The notes under the pieces were generated by a model. It was not told the DNA's origin, did no database searches, and saw only the letters and a program-made list of their open reading frames with translations. A stretch of DNA of 12,657 bases from CF-161 sp035263645 (GTDB lineage Bacteria > Chloroflexota > Dormibacteria > Dormibacterales > Dormibacteraceae). Below, one piece after another: positions 5,752-12,218 of the stretch (positions are counted from its first letter, which is position 1; each line of letters begins with the position of its first letter). The stretch lies in assembly GCA_035263645.1 (NCBI GenBank), contig DATFRD010000401.1:1-12657 (forward strand). Direction: 5' to 3'. The translations under genes and the position numbers were made by a program.

Positions 5752-6323
5752 GCCACCACTGCGGCGATCCCGAGCCCGCGCCGGCAGTCCGTGAAGCGCA
5801 GCGGCCGGCCCTCCCGCACCGCGAGCGCGTCCCGCTCGATCACGCCGAGGTCCGCGCCCACATGAGCCGCCAGGTCCACCTTGTTGACGACGAGGAGGTC
5901 GGCCAGCACCAGCCCCGGCCCGCGCTTGCGCGGGATCTTGTCACCGCCGGCGACGTCAACGACGTACACGTAGCGGTCGACCAGCTCGGGGCTGAACGTG
6001 AGCGTCAGGTTGTCGCCGCCGCTCTCCAGGAGGGTGAGCGTCAGGTCCGGATGACGCCTTTGCAGCTCGGCCAGCGCGGCCAGGTTCATCGACGGGTCCT
6101 CGCGGACGGCCGTGTGCGGACAGGCTCCGGTCTCGACGCCCACGATGCGGGAGTCGTCCAGGACGCCACGCAGCGCCGCCCTCACGTGGTGCTCGTCCTC
6201 GCGCGTCAGGATGTCGTTCGTCACCACCGCCACCGAGTGCCCGCGGGCGACCAGCCGGGGGACCAGGCGCTCGATCAGCAGCGTCTTGCCGGAGCCGACC
6301 GGCCCGCCTACGCCAACCCGCAT
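5715..6323 (-). CDS. ureG: Urease accessory GTPase UreG, 202 aa
   Basis: UreG is the GTPase that delivers nickel to urease during maturation, in a complex with UreD and UreF. Motifs are intact. The P-loop GGPVGSGKT is at residues 6-14 and the metal-binding Cys-Pro-His at 68-70, within VETGACPHTAVRED. The switch-type ESGGDNL is at 100-106, DVAGGDKIPRKRGPG at 123-137, and the guanine-specificity NKVD at 147-150. The usual VETGGCPH has Ala in place of the second Gly (residue 67), a mild change. The N-terminus is short, with no His-rich tail, so it probably does not store nickel itself. ATG at 6321-6323 overlaps the ureF stop by one base (TGATG). The gene overlaps ureD at its 3' end. Confidence 0.96.
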   Translation of the reverse strand: MRVGVGGPVGSGKTLLIERLVPRLVARGHSVAVVTNDILTREDEHHVRAALRGVLDDSRIVGVETGACPHTAVREDPSMNLAALAELQRRHPDLTLTLLESGGDNLTLTFSPELVDRYVYVVDVAGGDKIPRKRGPGLVLADLLVVNKVDLAAHVGADLGVIERDALAVREGRPLRFTDCRRGLGIAAVVAWLESARPGTCG

Positions 6324-6997
6324 CACGAGGCAAACAGCCGAATGGCCGCCCGCTGGTGCCGCGCGGCGGCGACGTCGAGCTGGGGGGCGCACGGACCGAG
6401 GTCGCGCCAGTCGACGTCCAGCGCGGCGGTGACGGCGGCGCGCATGGCCGGGTGGGCGGCCAGCAGCACCGCCTGCGCCTCGCCGTGGCCGAGGCGCATC
6501 AGCCGCAGCGCCGCCGACACCAGCGCGGCGGACGTCGAGTAGCAGAGGACCAGGCCGGCGTCCTCCCGGCTCAGCCCGAGCGCCCGCGTGGCCAGCCCCA
6601 GGGCCACGGCCGCGTTGCCGGGCGTCCGGCCGGCGCGCACGTCGGCGATCAGCGCCTTCAGGGCCGGGGCCGGCGCCAGGCGCGCGCACTCGGTGGCCAG
6701 GCGCAGGCCCATCCGCTCGGACGCCGCGCGCTCCTCGCTCGACAGCTTGACCGCGCTCAGCGCCCGGTCGACCTCCCGGACCAGGGCCGGGTCGTCGGCC
6801 GCGTGGACCGCCAGCAGCGCGGGCAGGTCGGAGCGGGCCAGCCGCTCCTGCAGGTGCACGTCCAGCACCTCCGCCAGGTGCGCCGCCGAGGTGACCACTC
6901 CGTCTGCCACCAGCGTCTCCAGGCCGGAGGAGTGACTGAAGGCGCCAGAGGGGAAGAGGCTGTCACCGATCTGCAGCGCCGGCAGCAGGTCTCTCAT
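6323..6997 (-). CDS. ureF: Urease accessory protein UreF, 224 aa
   Basis: UreF is an all-helical cytoplasmic maturation factor that bridges UreD and UreG on apo-urease and regulates UreG GTPase activity. The N-terminus carries the family signature LQIGDSLFPSGAFSHSSGLE (residues about 8-27). A central helix-rich section has the RTPGNAAVALG region. The C-terminal half contains the family's LVSAALRLMRLGH and later conserved DWRDLGPCAPQLDVAA (from about residue 194). The ATG at 6995-6997 lies one base after the ureC stop (TGACATG), consistent with coupled translation. An upstream in-frame start would add sequence overlapping ureC and unlike the family. Normal length. Confidence 0.94.
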   Translation of the reverse strand: MRDLLPALQIGDSLFPSGAFSHSSGLETLVADGVVTSAAHLAEVLDVHLQERLARSDLPALLAVHAADDPALVREVDRALSAVKLSSEERAASERMGLRLATECARLAPAPALKALIADVRAGRTPGNAAVALGLATRALGLSREDAGLVLCYSTSAALVSAALRLMRLGHGEAQAVLLAAHPAMRAAVTAALDVDWRDLGPCAPQLDVAAARHQRAAIRLFAS

Positions 6998-6998
6998 G

Positions 6999-8711
6999 TC
7001 AGACCAGGAAGTACAGCTGGGCCATCGGCAGGCGCTCCGCCGGCGGCACGGTCGCCAGCTCACCGTCGATGCGCACCTCGTAGGTCTCCGGGTCGACGGT
7101 GATCTCCGGCGTCCGGTCGTTGCGGACCATGTCGGCCTTGGTCGCGGCGCGGCAGCCGCGGACGGCCTCCAGGCGGCGCACGAGCCCCAGCCGCTCGCCG
7201 ATCCCGCTGTCCAGCGCGGCCCGCGAGACGAACGTCACCGACGTCGCCGCCAGGGCTCCCCCCAACGCGCCGAACATCGGCCGGTAGCGCACCGGCTCGG
7301 GCGTCGGGATCGAGGCGTTGGGGTCGCCCATGAGCGCCCAGGCCACGATGCCGCCCTTCACCACCAGCCGCGGCTTGACGCCGAAGAACGCGATCGGCCA
7401 GAGCACGATGTCGGCCAGGAGGCCCGGGGCGATCGAGCCCACCACCGAGGCCAGGCCGTGGGCTCGGGCCGGGTTCACCGTCAGCTTGGCCAGGTAGCGC
7501 AGGATGCGGCGGTTGTCGTTCCCGGCGTCGCCCTCCAGCGCTCCCCTGAAGTGCTTCATCTTGTGTGCCGTCTGGAAGAGCCGGATGAAGCTCTCCCCGA
7601 TGCGGCCCATCGCCTGCGAGTCGGACGAATACATCGACAGGACGCCGAGGTCGTGCAGCACGTCCTCGGCCGCCATCGTCTCGGCCCGGATCCGGCTCTC
7701 GGCGAACGCGACGTCCTCGGGCACGCCCGGGTTCAGGTGGTGGCAGACCATCAGCATGTCCAGGTGCTCGGCCAGCGTGTTCACCGTGTACGGACGGGTC
7801 GGGTTGGTCGAGGAGGGCAGCACGTTAGGGTGGGCGGCGATCCGGATGATGTCGGGGGCATGGCCCCCGCCCGCGCCCTCGGTGTGGTACGTGTGGATGG
7901 TCCTCCCGGCGATCGCCGCGATCATGTCCTCGACGAACCCGGCCTCGTTCAGCGTGTCCGTGTGGATCGCCACCTGGACGTCGTACTCGTCGGCCACCCG
8001 CAGGCTCCGGTCGATGACGGCCGGCGTGGTGCCCCAGTCCTCGTGGTCCTTGAGCCCGCATGCCCCCGCCTCCAGCTGCTCGCGGAGCGGGCCCGGCGTG
8101 CTCGCGTTGCCCTTGCCGAGCAGGCCCCAGTTCACCGGCAGGGCCTCCCCGGCGCGCAGCATCTGGGCCAGGTTCCAGGGCCCGGGCGTGCAGGTCGTGG
8201 CGGCGGTGCCTTCGGCCGGCCCGGTGCCGCCGCCGATCATCGTGGTGACCCCGCTGGACAGCGCCGCCCAGGCCTGCTGGGGCGAGATCATGTGGACGTG
8301 GCTGTCGATGCCCCCCGCCGTGGCCACGCAGCCCTCGCCGGCGATCACCTCGGTGCCGGCCCCGATGACCAGGCCCGCCGTGACCCCGTCCATGATGTCC
8401 GGGTTGCCGGCCTTGCCGATGCCGACGATGCGGCCGTCGCGCACGCCCAGGTCTGCTTTGACCACGCCGAGCAGGGCGTCCAGCACCACCACGTTCGTGA
8501 TGACCAGGTCGAGCGCGCCGTCAGCGGCGCGGGCGTCTGGCGACTGCGCCATCCCGTCCCTGATCGTCTTGCCGCCGCCGAAGACCGCCTCCTCGCCCGG
8601 CACGGTCAGGTCCGCCTCCACCTCGCAGACCAGGTTGGTATCCGCCAGCAGGAAGCGGTCGCCCACCGTGGGCCCGTACAGCTCCGCGTACTGTCGGCGG
8701 CTCAGCCGCAC
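6999..8711 (-). CDS. ureC: Urease subunit alpha (catalytic), UreC, 570 aa
   Basis: UreC holds the di-nickel site that hydrolyses urea to ammonia and carbamate in the cytoplasm, as (UreABC)3. All active-site residues known from Klebsiella urease appear at a constant +4 offset. These are His138 and His140 (HVH), carbamylated Lys221, His223, His250 (AIHTDTLNE) and His276 (HTEGAGGGHAPD). The flap Cys323-His324 (VCHHLNP) and Asp364 (SSDSQAMGR) complete the set. Length is normal, and the C-terminus (MAQLYFLV) is typical of the family. Residue 222, next to the carbamylated lysine, is Asp in GLKDHEDWG, where the family usually has a hydrophobic residue. The GTG start at 8709-8711 overlaps the ureB end by 10 bp. 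One base separates its stop from ureF. Confidence 0.98.
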   Translation of the reverse strand: MRLSRRQYAELYGPTVGDRFLLADTNLVCEVEADLTVPGEEAVFGGGKTIRDGMAQSPDARAADGALDLVITNVVVLDALLGVVKADLGVRDGRIVGIGKAGNPDIMDGVTAGLVIGAGTEVIAGEGCVATAGGIDSHVHMISPQQAWAALSSGVTTMIGGGTGPAEGTAATTCTPGPWNLAQMLRAGEALPVNWGLLGKGNASTPGPLREQLEAGACGLKDHEDWGTTPAVIDRSLRVADEYDVQVAIHTDTLNEAGFVEDMIAAIAGRTIHTYHTEGAGGGHAPDIIRIAAHPNVLPSSTNPTRPYTVNTLAEHLDMLMVCHHLNPGVPEDVAFAESRIRAETMAAEDVLHDLGVLSMYSSDSQAMGRIGESFIRLFQTAHKMKHFRGALEGDAGNDNRRILRYLAKLTVNPARAHGLASVVGSIAPGLLADIVLWPIAFFGVKPRLVVKGGIVAWALMGDPNASIPTPEPVRYRPMFGALGGALAATSVTFVSRAALDSGIGERLGLVRRLEAVRGCRAATKADMVRNDRTPEITVDPETYEVRIDGELATVPPAERLPMAQLYFLV

Positions 8712-8995
8712 CGGACCGCCCCCGGCCGGCGCCGGCCTCCGAACGGCACCAGCCGAACCGTCCTGGCGTCACCGGGTTCGAAGCGCACGGCGGTGCCGGC
8801 CGGGATATCGAGCCGCTGGCCGGCTGCGGCCGCGCGGTCGAACTCCAGCGCGCGGTTGGCCTCGGCGAAGTGGAAGTGGGAGCCGACCTGGACCGGCCGG
8901 TCGCCACGGCTGACCACCCGCAGCGTGGTGACCGGCCGGCCCACGTTGATCTCGATCTCCTCGGTCGGGTGCTGGTAGCCGCCGATGGGGGTCAC
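8702..8995 (-). CDS. ureB: Urease subunit beta, UreB, 97 aa
   Basis: UreB is the small structural beta subunit of urease. It packs between UreA and UreC in the cytoplasmic enzyme. The sequence shows the family's IGGYQHPTEEIEIN-type start and the GSHFHFAEANRALEF block (from residue 38). The later RLDIPAGTAVRFEPGD stretch is also present. Length is normal (about 100). The GTG at 8993-8995 is chosen because it gives a GTGA overlap with the ureA stop (TGA at 8992-8994), a hallmark of coupled starts. A further ATG/GTG-like extension upstream would overlap ureA more. It overlaps ureC by 10 bp. Nothing unusual is seen. Confidence 0.96.
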   Translation of the reverse strand: MTPIGGYQHPTEEIEINVGRPVTTLRVVSRGDRPVQVGSHFHFAEANRALEFDRAAAAGQRLDIPAGTAVRFEPGDARTVRLVPFGGRRRPGAVRCG

Positions 8996-9294
8996 GGGAT
9001 CGGCTCGTGGCACGACACCAGCTTGGTGCCGTCCGGGAACGTGGCCTCCACCTGCACGACGCGCAGCAGCTCGGGCACCTCGTCCATGACGTCCTCTCTG
9101 GCCAGCACCCGCCGGCCCAGCGACATGACCTCCGCCGTGGGCATTCCGTCGCGGGCCGCCTCGAGCATCGCCTCGGTGATCAGGGCCACCGATTCCGGCA
9201 GGTTGAGCCGCAGGCCTCTGGCTCGCCGCCGGCGGGCCAGGTCCGCGGCGACGTAGATCAACAGCTTCTCGGTCTCGCGGGGGGTCAGCTGCAT
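8992..9294 (-). CDS. ureA: Urease subunit gamma, UreA, 100 aa
   Basis: UreA is the gamma subunit of urease, forming the outer part of the (UreABC)3 complex. The sequence is exactly the family's usual 100 residues. It opens with MQLTPRETEKLLIYVAADLA and carries the LNLPESVALITEAMLEAARDG helix pair. The conserved FPDGTKLVSCHEPIP ends the protein. The ATG at 9292-9294 was chosen to match the family start; an in-frame GTG 27 bp upstream would add DESPPERP and is less likely. It is the first gene of the operon and is divergent from the SCP2-like gene, with 144 bp between the two starts. A TAGAGT hexamer on the leftward strand (9320-9325) is a possible -10 box, but I see no good -35. Confidence 0.95.
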   Translation of the reverse strand: MQLTPRETEKLLIYVAADLARRRRARGLRLNLPESVALITEAMLEAARDGMPTAEVMSLGRRVLAREDVMDEVPELLRVVQVEATFPDGTKLVSCHEPIP

Positions 9295-9438
9295 TGGTCG
9301 CTCAGGGGGGCTCTCGTCCACTCTACCAACCCCGTTCGACAGGAAAAATCAACTGCCGTTGGTGATGCCGTGCTCTCTGCAGTCCGGCAGCTTCTCATGA
9401 TCGCTGCGTCGACCAGAATTTCGGTCGGATACCACACC
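9295..9438. promoter_or_regulatory. Divergent intergenic region between ureA and the SCP2-like gene
   Basis: This 144-bp segment is markedly less GC-rich than its surroundings around 9340-9360 and 9391-9425 and must carry promoters for both directions. Leftward, TAGAGT (9320-9325) is the best -10 candidate. Rightward, CAGAAT (9414-9419) is weak. An inverted repeat CGACC (9410-9414) / GGTCG (9423-9427) flanks an AT-rich AGAATTTC and could be an operator. No riboswitch-like structure was noticed. Confidence 0.35.
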
Positions 9439-9783
9439 ATGAGTGACACCACCACCACCACCCAGGAAACCGCCGTTCGCGCCGTCTTCGGCCGCCTCGC
9501 GCACCGGCGCTACGAGCCGCGGCTGCACGGCACCAGGGGCACCTATCGCTTCGACATCGAGGGCGCCGGCACGTGGGGACTGACCATCGACGCCGGCTCG
9601 CTCACGGTGTCCGAGGATCCCGGCGAGGCCGACTGCGTGATCCGCTGCGGGGCCGCCGACTTTGTCGGGGTCGCGGAGGGCACCCTCAACCTGATCGTCG
9701 CGGCTCTGCAGGGCCGGGTGAGGGTCACCGGCGACCTCGCGCTGGGGGTGTCCTTCAACCGGCTGCTTCCGGTGACGCCGTGA
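9439..9783 (+). CDS. SCP2 sterol-binding-domain-like protein, 114 aa
   Basis: A small single-domain protein resembling SCP2 (sterol carrier protein 2). Its fold encloses a hydrophobic pocket that binds lipids or acyl chains. After a short Thr-rich head (TTTTT from a run of ACC codons), residues about 35-60 carry the strands YRFDIEG...WGLTIDAGSLTV. Residues 61-112 match the family pattern. ADCVIRCGAADFVGVAEG is followed by a helix and GRVRVTGDLALGVSFNRL. The ATG at 9439 is the first start giving a family-like N-terminus; no strong Shine-Dalgarno is seen. The stop overlaps the debranching-enzyme start (GTGA at 9780-9783), so the two are almost certainly translated together. Why a lipid-binding fold is paired with a glucan enzyme is unknown. 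SCP2-like assignment is by pattern only. Confidence 0.8.
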   Translation: MSDTTTTTQETAVRAVFGRLAHRRYEPRLHGTRGTYRFDIEGAGTWGLTIDAGSLTVSEDPGEADCVIRCGAADFVGVAEGTLNLIVAALQGRVRVTGDLALGVSFNRLLPVTP

Positions 9784-11807
9784 TCGGCGGGAACGTCAGC
9801 GTGCTGGGAGGGAACACCTTCGCCGTCAGCGACCGGGCCGGCAACATCGACGCGTCCCCGGCCGATCCGCAGGGCCTATTCGCCTGGGACACCCGCTACC
9901 TGTCGCGCTGGATCCTGACCGTCAACGGCATCGTGCCGGGCGTCCTGTCGACGGATGACGTGCACTACTACGAGGTCCAGTTCTTCCTCGTCCCGACGAC
10001 CGGCAGCGTGTACGTCGACGCCGACGTCTCCATCATCCGGCGGCGCACGATCGGCGCGGGCCTGTGCGAGCAGCTGCTGATCCGCAACGAGCGGAGTGAA
10101 GCGGTCGACCTCGACGTGCGCCTGGAGGCGGCGGCGGACTTCGCCGACCTGTTCGAGGTCAAGGACGCGCAGCACAAGCAGGGCCAGCTCTACCAGGAGG
10201 TCCAGGACGGCTGCCTCGTGCTCGGCTATCGCCGCGACACCTTCGTCAGGGAGACGTGCATCACCGCCGACCGGCCCGTCGAGATCGACGAGAGGGGCCT
10301 GGGATTCCGCGTGCACGTCGAGCCCCACAGCGAGTGGTCGGTCCGGCTCGACGTGCGGGTCCCGGTCGGCCCGGCGATGCTTCAGGGGGGCGCGACCCGC
10401 CATCGGATGGCCGCGGCGGAGCAGGAGAAGGCCAGGGACCTGGAGGACTGGCTGTCCGCCGCTCCCCGGCTGGGCTGCGACTGGGAGCCGCTGGAGCGCA
10501 TCTACCGCCGCAGCATGGTCGACCTGGCGGCGCTCCGGTTCTCTCCCCTCATCTGTCCCGGGGGCGCCCTGCCGGCGGCGGGGCTGCCCTGGTTCATGAG
10601 CATCTTCGGCCGCGACAGCATCATCACGAGCTTCCAGGCGCTCCCCTTCGTGCCCCGCCTCGCGGCGACCACGCTGACCGCGCTGGCCGCCCTGCAGGGA
10701 TCGAGGCTAGACGACTTCCGCGACGAGCAGCCGGGCAAGATCCTGCACGAGCTCCGCTACGGCGAGCTGACCGCCTTCGAGGAGCGCCCCCACTCCCCGT
10801 ACTACGGCGCGGCCGATACGACGCCGCTCTTCATCGTCCTCCTGGACGAGATGGAGCGCTGGACCGGCGACGACCGCCTGGTGCGGGGCCTGGAGACCGA
10901 GGCGAGGGCGGCGCTCGACTGGATCGACGCCTACGGCGACCGGAACGGCGACGGCTACGTCGACTACGAGCGCCGCAACCCGGAGACCGGGCTCGAGAAC
11001 CAGTGCTGGAAGGACTCGTGGAACTCGATACTCTTCGCCGACGGCTCGATGTCGCGCCTGCCCCGTGCGACTTGTGAGATCCAGGGCTACACGTACGACG
11101 CCAAGCGGCGCGGGGCGCGACTGGCCCGCACGTGCTGGGGCGACCCCGCGCTGGCCGACCGGCTCGAGCGGGAGGCCGCGGAACTGAAGGACCGCTTCAA
11201 CCGCGACTTCTGGCTCGAGGATCGTCAGTGCTTCGCCCTGGCCATCGACGGCGACGGGCGCCGGGTCGACGCCCTGACCTCGAACATCGGTCACCTGCTC
11301 TGGAGCGGGATCGCCGACGCGGACAAGGCCGCCGTGTGCGTCCGCCACCTGATGGGCGACCGGCTCTTCTCCGGCTGGGGCGTGCGCACGATGGCCGAGG
11401 GCGAGGGCGGCTTCAACCCCATCGGCTATCACCTCGGCACCGTCTGGCCGCACGACAACTCCCTGATCGCCTGGGGCCTGACCCGGTACGGATACCGGGC
11501 GGAGGCGGCCCGGATCGCGATGGCCATCCTCGAGGCCGCGACCTACTTCGAGGGCCGGCTGCCCGAGGCATTCGCCGGATACTCCCGCGAGCTCACCCGG
11601 TTCCCGGTGGAGTATCCGACCGCCTGCAGCCCGCAGGCGTGGGCGACCGGGGCGCCGCTGATGCTGCTGCGCGCCGTGCTGGGTCTGGAACCGGTCGGCC
11701 GTCAGCTGCTGGTGGACTCAGCGCTCCCGCAGCAGATCGGGTGGCTGCAGGTCCTCGATATCCGGGGCGCCTGGGGCCGGACCGACGCCTTCGGCCGGGG
11801 CCGCTGA
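9780..11807 (+). CDS. Amylo-alpha-1,6-glucosidase / glycogen debranching enzyme-like, 675 aa
   Basis: A GDE-type glycoside hydrolase. Residues about 1-225 are the beta-rich N-terminal domain of this group (GDE_N_bis-like). It has FAVSDRAGNI near 14 and LFAWDTRYLSRWILTVNG at 33-50. Residues about 235-640 form an (alpha/alpha)6-barrel. Barrel signatures are FGRDSIITSFQAL (276-288), CWKDSWNSI (409-417), GTVWPHDNSLIAWGL (553-567) and EYPTACSPQAWATGAP (611-626). These acidic-loop motifs are where catalytic residues lie in related barrel hydrolases; exact residues are not proven here. Expected role: removing or modifying alpha-1,6 branches of glycogen or a related glucan in the cytoplasm. No signal peptide is seen. 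Start GTG at 9780 overlaps the SCP2-like gene's stop by 4 bp (GTGA), so translation is coupled. A hairpin spans its own stop codon. The substrate could differ, for example a sugar-glycerate conjugate. Confidence 0.88.
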   Translation: MIGGNVSVLGGNTFAVSDRAGNIDASPADPQGLFAWDTRYLSRWILTVNGIVPGVLSTDDVHYYEVQFFLVPTTGSVYVDADVSIIRRRTIGAGLCEQLLIRNERSEAVDLDVRLEAAADFADLFEVKDAQHKQGQLYQEVQDGCLVLGYRRDTFVRETCITADRPVEIDERGLGFRVHVEPHSEWSVRLDVRVPVGPAMLQGGATRHRMAAAEQEKARDLEDWLSAAPRLGCDWEPLERIYRRSMVDLAALRFSPLICPGGALPAAGLPWFMSIFGRDSIITSFQALPFVPRLAATTLTALAALQGSRLDDFRDEQPGKILHELRYGELTAFEERPHSPYYGAADTTPLFIVLLDEMERWTGDDRLVRGLETEARAALDWIDAYGDRNGDGYVDYERRNPETGLENQCWKDSWNSILFADGSMSRLPRATCEIQGYTYDAKRRGARLARTCWGDPALADRLEREAAELKDRFNRDFWLEDRQCFALAIDGDGRRVDALTSNIGHLLWSGIADADKAAVCVRHLMGDRLFSGWGVRTMAEGEGGFNPIGYHLGTVWPHDNSLIAWGLTRYGYRAEAARIAMAILEAATYFEGRLPEAFAGYSRELTRFPVEYPTACSPQAWATGAPLMLLRAVLGLEPVGRQLLVDSALPQQIGWLQVLDIRGAWGRTDAFGRGR

Positions 11808-11816
11808 GGGCCCCGG
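11795..11816 (+). terminator. Hairpin with the stop codon in its loop, candidate terminator
   Basis: CCGGGGCC (11795-11802) and GGCCCCGG (11809-11816) form a perfect 8-bp GC stem with a 6-nt loop GCTGAG. The TGA stop of the debranching-enzyme gene (11805-11807) is inside the loop. No U-tract follows, so termination efficiency is uncertain. Confidence 0.45.
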
Positions 11817-11868
11817 AGGAACCAGGCGTCTCATCCAGACTCCGCCGATCAGTGCGAGGCGTGGCTGG

Positions 11869-11884
11869 GCAAACATATGTTTGC
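11869..11884. promoter_or_regulatory. 16-bp perfect palindrome, candidate operator of the YCII-like gene
   Basis: GCAAACATATGTTTGC is exactly self-complementary and AT-rich within very GC-rich DNA. Its right arm covers the first four bases of the TTGCAC -35 box (11881-11886), so a bound dimeric repressor would block RNA polymerase. It is shorter than a typical transposon end and has no partner copy in the window. The binding protein is not visible here. Confidence 0.65.
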
Positions 11885-11909
11885 ACCAGGCTCTCTGCGT
11901 GGCTATGCT
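11881..11909 (+). promoter_or_regulatory. Leaderless promoter of the YCII-like gene
   Basis: TTGCAC (-35, 11881-11886) and TATGCT (-10, 11904-11909) are separated by exactly 17 bp. The ATG begins at 11916, 7 bp after the -10 box, so the transcript probably starts on the start codon itself. There is no Shine-Dalgarno sequence, in keeping with a leaderless mRNA. Confidence 0.7.
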
Positions 11910-11915
11910 GAGCTC

Positions 11916-12209
11916 ATGGCGCTGTACGTCGTGCGGCTCCGGCGGGGCGGGCCCTGGGACTGGTCGCTCGACATGCGCGAGCAGGTGGGCTGGGGCGAGC
12001 ACGCGCGCTTCATGGACGGCCTCGTCGACGCGGGCTTCGTCCTGCTCGCGGGCCCGCTGGAGGGCGACCGCGAGGTGCTGCTGATCGTCGAGGCGGGGTC
12101 CGAGGACGCGGTCAGAGAGCGGCTCGCGGAGGATCCATGGGCACAGAACGGCATGCTGCGCCCGGCCAGCATCGAGCGCTGGACCGTGCTGCTCGACGGC
12201 CGCGGCTAG
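11916..12209 (+). CDS. YCII-related (YciI-like) domain protein, 97 aa
   Basis: A small alpha/beta protein of the YCII-related dimeric ferredoxin-like type. The pattern MALYVVRLRRG, then a helix with GWGEHARFMDGLVDAGFVLLAGPL, then EVLLIVEAGSEDAVRERLAEDPWAQ fits this family. It contains the family's His (HARFM, near residue 29) and Asp (DPW, near 74) positions. Members have poorly known roles, some enzymatic. An alternative ATG at 11877 lies in the palindrome and upstream of the -10 box, so it would not be in the transcript. ATG at 11916 fits the leaderless promoter. It is a single-gene unit, converging on the HNH gene (9 bp between stops). A palindromic operator suggests tight, signal-dependent control. 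Confidence 0.8.
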   Translation: MALYVVRLRRGGPWDWSLDMREQVGWGEHARFMDGLVDAGFVLLAGPLEGDREVLLIVEAGSEDAVRERLAEDPWAQNGMLRPASIERWTVLLDGRG

Positions 12210-12218
12210 AGGGCCGGC

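Noticed and set aside
6996..8978. A 660-codon rightward open frame antisense to ureC
   Set aside because: It mirrors the ureC codons, has Arg/His/Gln-rich composition, and no start signal or similarity. It is a GC-driven shadow.
11869..11884. Palindrome as an IS end or attachment site
   Set aside because: There is no second copy, transposase, integrase or target duplication in the window. Its overlap with a -35 box fits an operator better.
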